The translations under genes were made by a program, and so were the position numbers. The notes under the pieces are model-generated. The model was not told where the DNA came from. It searched no databases and worked only from the letters and a program-made list of their open reading frames with translations. From positions 1 through 8,485 of the forward strand of contig JAIRML010000273.1 in NCBI GenBank assembly GCA_031258665.1: DNA of 8,485 bases, given 5' to 3'. The number at the start of each line of letters is the position of its first letter. Position 1 is the first letter of the stretch. The DNA is from Oscillospiraceae bacterium (GTDB taxonomy: Bacteria; Bacillota; Clostridia; Oscillospirales; UBA929). This document shows positions 1 to 6,396 of this stretch, in pieces.

Positions 1-114
1 GGTTTTTCCACCTGCCTGATCCCCCGTCAGGGGACACAAAAACTCCAGGCCCCGGAGGGTCTGGAGGTCATCCGCGCGCGCCACATCCAGGAAGCCCTGC
101 TGGCGGCGCTGTGA
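1..114 (+). CDS. radA: C-terminal end of RadA/Sms-like DNA repair protein (partial)
   Basis: The frame is open from the first base of the window to a TGA at 112-114 and encodes the last 37 residues of a protein. The tail reads as a phosphate-binding-poor, Lon-protease-like C-terminal fold: GFSTCLIPRQG, then PEGLEVI, then a helix IQEALLAAL at the very end. This matches the usual end of RadA/Sms, where an alanine-rich helix follows a G(I/L)EVI strand. RadA is a RecA-like ATPase that promotes branch migration during recombinational repair. The Walker, zinc-finger and KNRFG regions would lie upstream of the window, so the call rests only on the tail. The C-terminus of Lon protease looks similar and is the main alternative. 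The gene converges on the aldehyde dehydrogenase gene. Confidence 0.6.
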   Translation, partial: GFSTCLIPRQGTQKLQAPEGLEVIRARHIQEALLAAL

Positions 115-168
115 GTTTAATGTGAGTCCCCATCGCGCAGTCACTTTGCGGTGTTTCCGCCCTTGCGC

Positions 169-210
169 GCCGCCGCCGGAACAGCCTTGGCGGCATGTTC
201 CGGCGGCGGC
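169..210. terminator. Convergent-gene hairpin, possible bidirectional terminator
   Basis: A perfect 15-bp inverted repeat (169-183, GCCGCCGCCGGAACA, against 196-210) encloses a 12-nt loop. It sits between the stop of the upstream plus-strand gene (114) and the stop of the minus-strand aldehyde dehydrogenase (220), exactly where two convergent transcripts should end. Neither side has a clear run of T after the stem (AAAGTGC on the plus side, GCGCAAGG on the minus side), so it is not a textbook intrinsic terminator. It could instead block 3' exonuclease decay or act with a factor. Confidence 0.55.
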
Positions 211-219
211 AAAGTGCTA

Positions 220-1695
220 TCAATAAAAACCGGAGGGGCTCTGGTTGAGATTGATCATGATGCTCTTCATCTGGGTGTAGTGCTCAAGGATCACTTTGTC
301 CGTCTCGCGCCCAATGCCGGACTTCTTGTAGCCGCCAAACGGCGCGCCGGCCGGGACCGCGTTGTACATATTGACCCACATGCGCCCTGTCTCCACCGAC
401 CGGGCCACGCGGATCGCACGGTTGATGTCCTGCGTCCAGACGCCGCCGGCCAGGCCGTAGATCGACTCATTGGCCAGCCTGATGACTTCGTCTTCGTCTT
501 TGAACTTGATGACCACAGCCACCGGGCCGAAGATCTCCTCCTGTGCCACCCGCATGTCGTTTGTGGCGTCCGCAAGCAGCGTGGGCCGGACAAAGAAACC
601 CTTGCCGAACGCGCCGTCCGTGACCCTGAAGCCGCCCGCCGCCACGCGGGCGCCCTCCCGCTTGCCAAGCTCAATGTAGTTCAGCACGTCGTGCATGTGG
701 GATTCATAGATCAGCGACCCCATCTGCGTCTGCGGGTCGAACGGGTCGCCCACATTGATCTTGTCGAACGCCTCGGCCGCTTTGGCAACGAATTCGTCGT
801 AGATGCCCTCCTGCACAAACACGCGCGACCCGGCGGCGCACACCTGCCCCTGGTTGAACAGGATGCCCATCTGTAAGCCGTCCAGCGCAATGTCCATGTT
901 GCAGTCGTCGAAGAAGATGTTCGCCGACTTCCCGCCCAGCTCCAGCGTGGCCGGGATCAGCTTGTCCGCCGCTGCGGACGCCACGGTGCCCCCGACGTCG
1001 GTGGAGCCCGTAAAGGCAAATTTTGAAAACCCTTCGTGCGCCAGCATGCTGTTCCCGGAACGGGAACCGGACCCGGTGATCACATTGAACACGCCGGGCG
1101 GCAACACGTCTTGAATGAGCTCCGCCAGTACGAGCAGGCTGAGCGAAGTGTGGCTCGACGGCTTAAACACCGTGCAACAGCCGCTGGCCAGCACCGGCGC
1201 CAACTTCCAGGACCCGATGAGCAGCGGGAAGTTCCAGGGCACAATCTGACCGACGACGCCGATGGGCTCCTGCAAAACAAGGCTCAGTGTGTTCTCGTCC
1301 AACATCTTGGCCCGGCCGTCCTCCACGCGGATCGCCCCCGCGAAATAGCGGAAATGGTCCGCCGAAACCGGCACGTCGATGTTCATCGTTTCGCGGATTG
1401 GTTTGCCGTTGTCCGCCGTCTCCACGGCCGCGAGCAGATCCCGGTTTTCGTCGATGATCGCGGCAATCTTGTTTAAGATGGCCATGCGTTCCGCGGGCGC
1501 CGTCTTCTTCCACGCGGGAAACGCCGCCCACGCCGCCCGGACGGCCTCGTCCACATCGGCGCTTGTCGCCTGCGCGCAAGTTGTCAGCTTCTCACCGGTG
1601 GCCGGGGCGTAGACGTCAAACGTCGCGCCGTCCGACGCGTCTTTCCATTTGCCGTTGATAAAGAGCTGGTAACGCTCTTTGTAGGTTGGTTTCAT
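220..1695 (-). CDS. NAD(P)-dependent aldehyde dehydrogenase (ALDH superfamily)
   Basis: This 491-residue protein is full length for the ALDH superfamily (about 480-500) and should oxidise an aldehyde to a carboxylate in the cytoplasm. Visible active-site features are PWNFP with the oxyanion-hole Asn155, the cofactor-binding FKPS with Lys178, FTGST at 228-232, LELGGKS with general base Glu252, NQGQVC with nucleophile Cys286, and EEIFGPV at 386-392. All catalytic residues are present. The end of the protein (SPSGFY) resembles the acetaldehyde dehydrogenase AldB/ExaC branch, while the body also resembles PuuC-type aminoaldehyde dehydrogenases. The ATG at 1695 is preceded on the minus strand by a strong AGGAAGG site. 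It is the last gene of the operon, 54 bp behind the permease. With an aminotransferase in the same operon, the natural substrate is probably the aminoaldehyde produced by that enzyme, for example 4-aminobutanal; this is inference. Confidence 0.93.
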   Translation of the reverse strand: MKPTYKERYQLFINGKWKDASDGATFDVYAPATGEKLTTCAQATSADVDEAVRAAWAAFPAWKKTAPAERMAILNKIAAIIDENRDLLAAVETADNGKPIRETMNIDVPVSADHFRYFAGAIRVEDGRAKMLDENTLSLVLQEPIGVVGQIVPWNFPLLIGSWKLAPVLASGCCTVFKPSSHTSLSLLVLAELIQDVLPPGVFNVITGSGSRSGNSMLAHEGFSKFAFTGSTDVGGTVASAAADKLIPATLELGGKSANIFFDDCNMDIALDGLQMGILFNQGQVCAAGSRVFVQEGIYDEFVAKAAEAFDKINVGDPFDPQTQMGSLIYESHMHDVLNYIELGKREGARVAAGGFRVTDGAFGKGFFVRPTLLADATNDMRVAQEEIFGPVAVVIKFKDEDEVIRLANESIYGLAGGVWTQDINRAIRVARSVETGRMWVNMYNAVPAGAPFGGYKKSGIGRETDKVILEHYTQMKSIMINLNQSPSGFY

Positions 1696-1749
1696 GTGTA
1701 TCCTTCCTCCCCCCGCCTGTGCGGGCCCTTGTTGATGATTTTGGTGATT

Positions 1750-3210
1750 TCACCGGCTCTGCGCACGGTTTTCTTTGCGCAGACGCCGCGCCTCGGCCCT
1801 GGCCTGCTGTTTGCGTTCCCGCGGCCGCTGGATGTGTGTGATGTAGTAAAATTCGTTTTCCGTCGCCATCACCTTCTCCAGACTCATGCTCTTAAACACC
1901 GGGACTTTCATGTGGAGCTTGATCCAGGCAACGGCGTACACGCTCAGCACCGCGAAAGCGACGCCCGCCAAAATCCAGATCCGCCGGCTGGTTTCGATGT
2001 CCGGGGCAATGTTGAGCAGCATATAGACCGCGCCGCCGATCCCGAGGACATTGAAGACGAGCGGAACCCGAAAGCTGCGCGGCGCATTGGGCAGCCTGCG
2101 TCTCAACACCAGTACGTTGATGTGCATGAGCACATAAGAGATCATCCAAAAAATGGAGCCCGTGAGGATCAGAAACATGATCTCGTCGGCCGTGGTCAGC
2201 CCCGTGGCCTGGATCGCGCAGATCGCGCCGCCGAAGATCAGCACGCCCCACACAGGCGCCCCTTTTTTGTTGGTCTTTTGAAAGAGGCCCGGCAAGATGT
2301 TGATCTTGGCCATGCCGTAGCAGATCTTGGCCAGGCTGTTCAGCACCGAATTCAGCGTGCTCACCGTCGCCAGCACCGCGACAACGCCCATCCATATTTT
2401 TCCAAATTCGCCGAGCATGTTCATGCCATAGAGGATGTGCGGCGCGTTGGAGGCGGCGAGGTCACCCCACTGGGTGTAATTGTGGAAGCCCAGTACCATG
2501 ACGATCTGCAATACACAGATGATGCCAAGGCTGAGGAACATGCTGATGGGAACATGTTTTCGTGGATTCTTCATATCGGTCGCGATGGGGACGATGAACT
2601 CCACCCCGATGAAGAGCCAGAACGCCATGGCGGTCAGGGGCAAGATCGCGCCCAAGTCCCCGGTGACGGAGAGCGGCTGCTCCACCTTGACGCCCGTGCC
2701 CAGCCCGAAGGCGCCGATCAACCCCATCACGGCCATGGAACCGATCAGGAGCCCCGCGACGGTGTTTTGGATCTTGGCGAACACATCGATGCCGTTTAGA
2801 CTCGCGATGATGAGCGCGATGGTCACGGCAATGCCCACCAATGTGGGCGAGATGGGCAGACCGGTGATCTCGACGACGGCGAGCCCCAGCATCGCGGCCT
2901 CCACGCTGGCGGGCATGCTGTTGCAAAAGAGATATCCGCCCACCATGGAGACGATCGTTGGGAAGGGCCCGAGCCCCGCGAGCGTGTACTGCGCGAGCCC
3001 GCCCGTCAGGTTGGGCATCAGCGCGCTGAGCTCACACAGCGAGGCGGCCGTCATCATGTTCAGGGCGCAGGCGACGACCATGGGGAGGATGAACGCCACA
3101 CCCAGCGCGCCGGACCCCTGCCCCAACGTCATGAGACAGCTTGTGGCCACAATCAGGCCGACGCCGGTGGACACGGCACTGCCAAGTCCCAGTTTTGCTT
3201 GGTTTCGCAT
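1750..3210 (-). CDS. APC-superfamily amino acid/polyamine permease
   Basis: This 486-residue integral membrane protein has about twelve hydrophobic segments, as expected for the amino acid-polyamine-organocation (APC) superfamily. The first helix carries a glycine-rich substrate motif (GLGSAVSTGVGLIVATS). A later segment reads FIGVEFIVPIATDMKNPRK, a charged loop typical of this family of amino acid and GABA/polyamine carriers. The last roughly 50 residues form a basic, Arg/Lys-rich cytoplasmic tail ending RKENRAQSR. An open frame continues upstream to 3429, but that would overlap the PII gene. The ATG at 3210 has a good AAGGGGG site 8 nt upstream and starts immediately before the first helix, so I use it. 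The gene lies between the PII gene (94-bp gap) and the aldehyde dehydrogenase (54-bp gap). Its substrate is probably the amine handled by the operon enzymes; the sequence alone does not decide between putrescine, GABA and an amino acid. Confidence 0.88.
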   Translation of the reverse strand: MRNQAKLGLGSAVSTGVGLIVATSCLMTLGQGSGALGVAFILPMVVACALNMMTAASLCELSALMPNLTGGLAQYTLAGLGPFPTIVSMVGGYLFCNSMPASVEAAMLGLAVVEITGLPISPTLVGIAVTIALIIASLNGIDVFAKIQNTVAGLLIGSMAVMGLIGAFGLGTGVKVEQPLSVTGDLGAILPLTAMAFWLFIGVEFIVPIATDMKNPRKHVPISMFLSLGIICVLQIVMVLGFHNYTQWGDLAASNAPHILYGMNMLGEFGKIWMGVVAVLATVSTLNSVLNSLAKICYGMAKINILPGLFQKTNKKGAPVWGVLIFGGAICAIQATGLTTADEIMFLILTGSIFWMISYVLMHINVLVLRRRLPNAPRSFRVPLVFNVLGIGGAVYMLLNIAPDIETSRRIWILAGVAFAVLSVYAVAWIKLHMKVPVFKSMSLEKVMATENEFYYITHIQRPRERKQQARAEARRLRKENRAQSR

Positions 3211-3218
3211 GGACAATT

Positions 3219-3225
3219 CCCCCTT
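3219..3225 (-). promoter_or_regulatory. Ribosome-binding site that fixes the permease start
   Basis: On the minus strand AAGGGGG lies 8 nt before the ATG at 3210. The longer in-frame start at 3429 has no such context and lies within the PII coding region. This site decides the start used here. Confidence 0.75.
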
Positions 3226-3234
3226 CCCCGCCCG

Positions 3235-3256
3235 CCCCGGGCCCTGCGGCCCGGGG
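3235..3256 (-). repeat. Intercistronic GC hairpin between PII and permease genes
   Basis: A perfect 9-bp inverted repeat (CCCCGGGCC at 3235-3243 and GGCCCGGGG at 3248-3256) has a 4-nt loop. In the operon transcript this hairpin ends about 9 nt before the permease ribosome-binding site. No U tract follows, so it is not an intrinsic terminator. It could stabilise processed mRNA ends or modulate the amount of permease made relative to PII. Confidence 0.5.
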
Positions 3257-3304
3257 TGGCGGCTGTTGGCGCGGCCAAGCGGGGCGGCCGGCTCGGGCAT
3301 GGCG

Positions 3305-3655
3305 TCACCGCTGCAAGGCCTCCAGACCCTCTTCACCGGTTCGGACACGAATGACGTTGCTGATCTCCGAGACGAAGATCTTGCCGTCGCCAATGTGGCC
3401 TGTGTATAGTTCCTGCTTGACGATCTCAATGATCTTCTTTGTCAGGTCCTCCGTGGTGATGATGGTGATGAGCTGCTTGGGGCGCAGCTCCATCTCCTCG
3501 TACTCCTCCCGGGCGTGCTCCGGCGTCCCTTTCTGCACGCCGCAGCCCAGTACCTGCATCACGGTCATGCCCGTCACGCCGACTTTGCTCAAAGCTGCCT
3601 TCAGTTCGTTGAATTTGGAAAGGCTGGTGATGATCTCGATGCGTGAAAGTTTCAC
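3305..3655 (-). CDS. PII-family signalling protein (GlnB/GlnK-like), transporter-associated
   Basis: This 116-residue protein is close to the usual PII length of 112. PII proteins form trimers that bind ATP/ADP and 2-oxoglutarate and control ammonium and other transporters or enzymes through a flexible T-loop. Conserved nucleotide-site residues are visible: GCGVQKG with Gln41 (GlnB Gln39), Lys60 in LRPK (GlnB Lys58), IGDGKIF at 88-94 and IRVRTGEE with Arg103 and Arg105. The T-loop has the same length as in GlnB, but the position of the uridylylated Tyr51 is Glu53, with a Tyr one residue earlier; the loop is rich in Glu. The start is a GTG at 3655 with the strong site GGAGGAGGG just upstream; a more distant GTG at 3673 would place that site inside the gene. 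It lies between the aminotransferase and permease genes, suggesting that it regulates this permease, as GlnK does AmtB. The PII-like PotN of lactobacilli is, as I recall, a comparable transporter-linked case. Confidence 0.9.
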   Translation of the reverse strand: MKLSRIEIITSLSKFNELKAALSKVGVTGMTVMQVLGCGVQKGTPEHAREEYEEMELRPKQLITIITTEDLTKKIIEIVKQELYTGHIGDGKIFVSEISNVIRVRTGEEGLEALQR

Positions 3656-3660
3656 GAAGG

Positions 3661-3670
3661 TCCCTCCTCC
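3661..3670 (-). promoter_or_regulatory. Ribosome-binding site that fixes the PII GTG start
   Basis: The minus strand reads GGAGGAGGGA five nucleotides before the GTG at 3655. It is close to the ideal anti-16S complement and lies inside the codons that would follow the alternative GTG at 3673, so the shorter protein is preferred. Confidence 0.8.
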
Positions 3671-3706
3671 CACCGAATTGTTTTTCGAGGCGCCGCGGGC
3701 GGCGTT

Positions 3707-5062
3707 TTACCCGGCGTTCCGCCCGGTGTGCGCCAGCGCGGACTGGATGCACTTCTCGAAGCTCTCCAGCGTGTAGTTGATCTCCTCCAGGGTGACAGTG
3801 AGCGGCGGCAGGAAGCGGAACACAGCCGGGTTGTTCAGCGTGTGGTTCACTTGGATGCGGTAGACCTCCACCAAGTCGTTGTTGATGGGGTCCGCAAAGT
3901 AGTCCCCATAACCCTCTTTGTATACGTCGGGGATCTCGTAGGTCTCGAGCCCGATCATCAAGCCCTTGCCGCGGACCTCTTTGATGATGGTCGGGTACTT
4001 TTCCTGCAAGGTCTTCAGCCGGCCGATGAAGTACGCGCCCTTTTCAGCCGCCGCCTCGATCAGGTTGTTTTCCAAGATAAATTCCAGCGAGGCGATGCCC
4101 GCCGTGGCGCTGAGACCGTTTTCTTGGTATGTCGCGGTGTGGTGCCAGCAGGTTTCCACACTGCCGTAAGCCGCCTCGTAGAGCTCCTCGGTGCAGATGA
4201 ATCCGCCGAACGGAACGAGGCCGCCGGAGAACCCTTTGGCAAACACGAGGCAGTCGGGCACAACGTTCTCGTGGTCCACGGCCCACATCTTCCCCGTGCG
4301 CGCGCAGCCCGCCTGAATCTCATCCACCACCATGAGGGTGTCATACTTCGTACAGAGCGCGCGGACTTTGGTGAGATATCCCTCCGGCGGAACGATGATG
4401 CCGCCCTCGCCCTGGATCGGTTCGAGGAAAAACGCGCTGTAGACGCCGCGCGCCAGCGCCGCTTCGAGGGCGTCGGCGTCGGCGTAGGGTACCCAGTCCA
4501 CCGACTCCATCAGCGGGTGCTGGTACATCCGCCACTTCTCTTTGCCGCCGACAGAGACCGCGCCGGTGGTCTTGCCGTGGAAGGCGCCCTCGCAGGAGAG
4601 GATGCGCGTCCGCTCGGGCTTGCCGCGGGTGGCGAGCTTCACCAGTTTGATGACGCTCTCGATGGCCTCCGCGCCGCCGGTCGCCGTGCCCATCTTGGTC
4701 AGCCGCCCACCCGGAGAGACCAGCGCCATGTTGTGGGCAAACGCGGCCGCGATGCTGTGGTACGCGATCGCGCCCATCAGGTACTGTTTGCTCCGAAACG
4801 CTTTTTCGAGCTCGTTCCAGATGAACTCGTTGTTGTTGCCCACGCTGGCCACACCGACGGCGCCGATCATGTCCAGATGTTCTTTGCCCTCATGGTCTGT
4901 GAACTTGGTGCCGTCGGCTTTGATGAAGTACTTGCAGCCGCCGCTGAGGGTGCGCTCCCGGTTCAGGTGTTTCAGCTGAAGATCGCGCGTTGTCTCGTAG
5001 TCCATGGAGATCGCGTCATCCACCGTATAGAACCCCTTGATTTGCTCTTTTGCGCTGGCCAT
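3707..5062 (-). CDS. Class-III PLP-dependent aminotransferase (PatA-like)
   Basis: This 451-residue enzyme belongs to fold type I, class III (omega) aminotransferases, which move an amino group from a terminal amine to 2-oxoglutarate or pyruvate using pyridoxal phosphate. Visible landmarks are FHGKTTGAVS at 161-170, EPIQGEGG at 214-221, VVDEIQAG with the pyridine-binding Asp247, and LVFAKGFSGG with the Schiff-base Lys276. The segment GKGLMIGLE and the end LPPLTVTLEEIN follow the pattern of E. coli putrescine aminotransferase PatA (about 459 residues). The long N-terminal extension before the main domain also fits PatA. GABA, acetylornithine or other omega-amine substrates remain possible. The ATG at 5062 has AGGGGGAAT about 8 nt upstream. 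It is the first gene of the four-gene operon, and an intrinsic terminator lies just in front of its ribosome-binding site, so its expression may be controlled by attenuation. Confidence 0.92.
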   Translation of the reverse strand: MASAKEQIKGFYTVDDAISMDYETTRDLQLKHLNRERTLSGGCKYFIKADGTKFTDHEGKEHLDMIGAVGVASVGNNNEFIWNELEKAFRSKQYLMGAIAYHSIAAAFAHNMALVSPGGRLTKMGTATGGAEAIESVIKLVKLATRGKPERTRILSCEGAFHGKTTGAVSVGGKEKWRMYQHPLMESVDWVPYADADALEAALARGVYSAFFLEPIQGEGGIIVPPEGYLTKVRALCTKYDTLMVVDEIQAGCARTGKMWAVDHENVVPDCLVFAKGFSGGLVPFGGFICTEELYEAAYGSVETCWHHTATYQENGLSATAGIASLEFILENNLIEAAAEKGAYFIGRLKTLQEKYPTIIKEVRGKGLMIGLETYEIPDVYKEGYGDYFADPINNDLVEVYRIQVNHTLNNPAVFRFLPPLTVTLEEINYTLESFEKCIQSALAHTGRNAG

Positions 5063-5080
5063 GTTGTCATTCCCCCTGTT

Positions 5081-5136
5081 TTTAAAAATAAAATGTCACA
5101 AAGGCGCGCTCATACAAAGAGGCACGCCTTTGTGAC
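5081..5136 (-). terminator. Intrinsic terminator in the operon leader (attenuator candidate)
   Basis: Read on the minus strand, GTCACAAAGGCG (5136-5125) pairs perfectly with CGCCTTTGTGAC (5106-5095), a 12-bp stem. Past one C-A mismatch inside the stem a few more pairs can form. The stem is followed at once by ATTTTATTTTT (5094-5084), a good intrinsic terminator tail. The next element is the AGGGGGAAT ribosome-binding site of the aminotransferase, so the terminator lies between promoter and first gene rather than behind a gene. Its likely role is premature termination of the operon transcript. As DNA, the same repeat could also be an operator. Confidence 0.75.
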
Positions 5137-5224
5137 CCATATGTAACGTCTGTACTGTAGCACACCGCCGCAGGGCAAAACTAGGAAGAACCAGAACTCG
5201 ACACCCCGGCAGTTCGATTTTTGT

Positions 5225-5266
5225 GCAAAGGCGACAGCGCGCTGTGCCCCGCGGCGGCGCCTTTGC
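5225..5266 (-). repeat. Upstream leader hairpin sharing arms with the terminator
   Basis: On the minus strand GCAAAGGCG (5266-5258) pairs with CGCCTTTGC (5233-5225), a perfect 9-bp stem. Inside it lies the 12-bp palindrome ACAGCGCGCTGT (5234-5245). The 8-nt cores CAAAGGCG and CGCCTTTG are identical to the cores of the terminator stem about 130 nt downstream, so the 3' arm of this hairpin could pair with the 5' arm of the terminator and prevent termination. Confidence 0.6.
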
Positions 5267-5372
5267 GTATTGCCCGCCCCGCTGTGCGGGTCGCCGGCCT
5301 CCCCGGGGGCCGCGCGGGGAGCGAGGGCGAATATAACCAAGATATTGCAGGGATTTATAGACAATCTGCGTA

Positions 5373-5401
5373 TAGGCAGCCCCACCATGCCCCTGTATAA
5401 T
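5373..5401 (+). promoter_or_regulatory. Sigma-A type promoter of the AraC-family gene
   Basis: TATAAT at 5396-5401 is a perfect -10 box. TAGGCA at 5373-5378 matches four of six positions of the -35 consensus, with a 17-bp spacer. Transcription would start near 5408, about 47 nt before the ATG at 5455, which has GGAGGGG at 5442-5448. Confidence 0.65.
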
Positions 5402-5454
5402 GAAGAGAGACAGACAAACGGGCCCGGCCTCTGCGGGCGTCGGAGGGGAAAGCC

Positions 5455-6315
5455 ATGGATCTTCGGTCGGTGTTCACCAAGGTATACACGATCCAACCCT
5501 TTTTTGTCCAGTGCACAAACCTATATTACAAAAAGACCCTTCTCGATTCCCCCGTGGCGCACTTTTACTCGTTTACCGCCAGCCAAAACAACAGCCAGAT
5601 TATGGCCGTGCCGGACGGCTGCATCGACATCTTATTTTCCTGCGACCCGCACCATCCGGAGGCCGCTGTCTGCGGCACCGTCACAGAGAACACCCCCGTC
5701 GCCATCGAACCGGGTATCACATATTTTGGCGTGCGCTTTCACCCCGGCATCCTCTCGCTTCGCTTCGGAATCAAAGACGCGGACCTCGTCAACAACCAAC
5801 TTTTGCTGTCCAACCTGCCCGGCGGCCGTCATCTCGTGGAGCAGATCACGGCGACAGACGCGTTCACCCGGCGCATCGATCTCTTTGCCGACCAGTTTTT
5901 GAGCGGCATCGGCGATTGGATGGACTCCCCCTCCGGCCGCCTGCTGGGCGTGCTGCTCGCCCTCATCCTGAGCCGGAGCGGCGATGTCCAGGTGCGGGAG
6001 CTGGAAGAAGAAACAGGCTACTCCGCCCGCTACATCGACAAAGTGTTTCACAGCCATATGGGCGTGAGCCCGAAGGCGTATTGCAAATTCATACGGTTTC
6101 AGACATTTCTGCACCGTATGAACACACAGGGTGGGCAGACACTCGTAAATTTCGCGGTGGACGCCGGCTATTACGACCACTCCCACATGCTGCGGGATTT
6201 CAAGGCCTTCACTTCGCTCAGCCCCCAGCAGTACAAACAGACCATCAACCTGCCCGTGTACAGCCGCAAAATCATCGATCTGGCGCGCATGAACACCCTG
6301 TCGTCTCCCGACTGA
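5455..6315 (+). CDS. AraC-family transcriptional regulator
   Basis: This 286-residue protein has the two-domain layout of AraC-family activators. The N-terminal half is a cupin-like sensor with the sequence VPDGCIDILF at 52-61 and YFGVRFHPG at 90-98, a pattern I associate with the DUF6597-type sensor domain of this family. The C-terminal half holds two helix-turn-helix units: QVRELEEETGYSARYIDKVF (179-198) and a second around 229-250 with VNFAVDAGYYDHSHMLRDFK, followed by the usual SPQQYK. The ATG at 5455 has a strong GGAGGGG site 6 nt upstream. It is transcribed divergently from the amine catabolic operon, an arrangement that usually means the regulator controls its neighbour, probably in response to the imported amine or an intermediate. 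The ligand cannot be read from the sequence. No clear terminator follows the gene. Confidence 0.9.
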   Translation: MDLRSVFTKVYTIQPFFVQCTNLYYKKTLLDSPVAHFYSFTASQNNSQIMAVPDGCIDILFSCDPHHPEAAVCGTVTENTPVAIEPGITYFGVRFHPGILSLRFGIKDADLVNNQLLLSNLPGGRHLVEQITATDAFTRRIDLFADQFLSGIGDWMDSPSGRLLGVLLALILSRSGDVQVRELEEETGYSARYIDKVFHSHMGVSPKAYCKFIRFQTFLHRMNTQGGQTLVNFAVDAGYYDHSHMLRDFKAFTSLSPQQYKQTINLPVYSRKIIDLARMNTLSSPD

Positions 6316-6329
6316 ACACCGTTTTTCTC

Positions 6330-6357
6330 TTGACATGCAAAAAATATCGGCTATAAT
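6330..6357 (+). promoter_or_regulatory. Consensus promoter of the DUF4143 ATPase gene
   Basis: TTGACA (6330-6335) and TATAAT (6352-6357) are both perfect consensus hexamers with a 16-bp spacer. The -10 box lies inside the left arm of a 16-bp inverted repeat, so access may be blocked by a bound protein. The gene starts at the ATG at 6397 after GGAG at 6384-6387. Confidence 0.85.
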
Positions 6358-6382
6358 AATATTAGATATTATTATAGCCGAT
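6346..6382. repeat. Perfect 16-bp inverted repeat over the -10 box (operator candidate)
   Basis: ATCGGCTATAATAATA (6346-6361) is repeated in inverse at 6367-6382 with a 5-nt spacer (TTAGA). Each arm contains TATAAT on one strand. The repeat spans the -10 box and probable transcription start and ends just before the ribosome-binding site. It may be an operator for a repressor, a 5' mRNA hairpin, or the end of a mobile unit carrying the gene. Confidence 0.7.
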
Positions 6383-6396
6383 TGGAGATTTTAAAG

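Larger units (their letters stand above)
5063..5454. promoter_or_regulatory. Divergent regulatory region and operon leader
   Basis: This 392-bp stretch between the divergent aminotransferase and AraC-type genes contains no convincing protein gene. On the plus side it holds the regulator promoter (5373-5401). On the minus side it holds two hairpins with shared arm sequences (5225-5266 and 5095-5136); the second is followed by a T-rich tail. A weak minus-strand -10 box, TATATT at 5335-5330, would give a leader of about 260 nt, but no good -35 is visible, so the operon promoter is unresolved. I did not recognise a known riboswitch class. Confidence 0.6.

Noticed and set aside
1696..2799. A 367-codon plus-strand open frame opposite the permease.
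   Set aside because: Antisense shadow of the membrane protein, rich in His/Asp/Arg with no recognisable domain.
3211..3429. Longer permease start at 3429 giving 559 residues.
   Set aside because: It would overlap the PII coding region, adds a non-conserved Arg/Ser/Pro-rich stretch and ignores the good ribosome-binding site before 3210.
3691..3704. Short CGCCGC/GCGGCG repeat followed by TTTT on the plus strand, as a terminator.
   Set aside because: Six base pairs with a 2-nt loop, in the wrong orientation for the minus-strand operon and with no plus-strand gene upstream.
5096..5140. A 15-codon minus-strand ORF (ATG at 5140, stop at 5096) lying inside the leader terminator, a possible leader peptide.
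   Set aside because: No ribosome-binding site precedes it and the codons show no run of a regulatory amino acid; its position follows from the repeat itself.
3728..5146. A 472-codon plus-strand open frame opposite the aminotransferase.
   Set aside because: It is the antisense shadow of a well-recognised enzyme gene; its composition (His/Arg/Val/Asp rich) is typical of antisense frames in GC-rich DNA.
5193..5223. Plus-strand GAACT/AGTTC hairpin followed by TTTTT as a terminator.
   Set aside because: The stem has only five weak pairs, and no plus-strand transcript is expected there.
5225..5300. A fragment like ACGCAAAG in the leader that recalls the c-di-GMP-I riboswitch signature.
   Set aside because: The spacing and the other conserved parts of that riboswitch are not present; the match is short and GC-driven.
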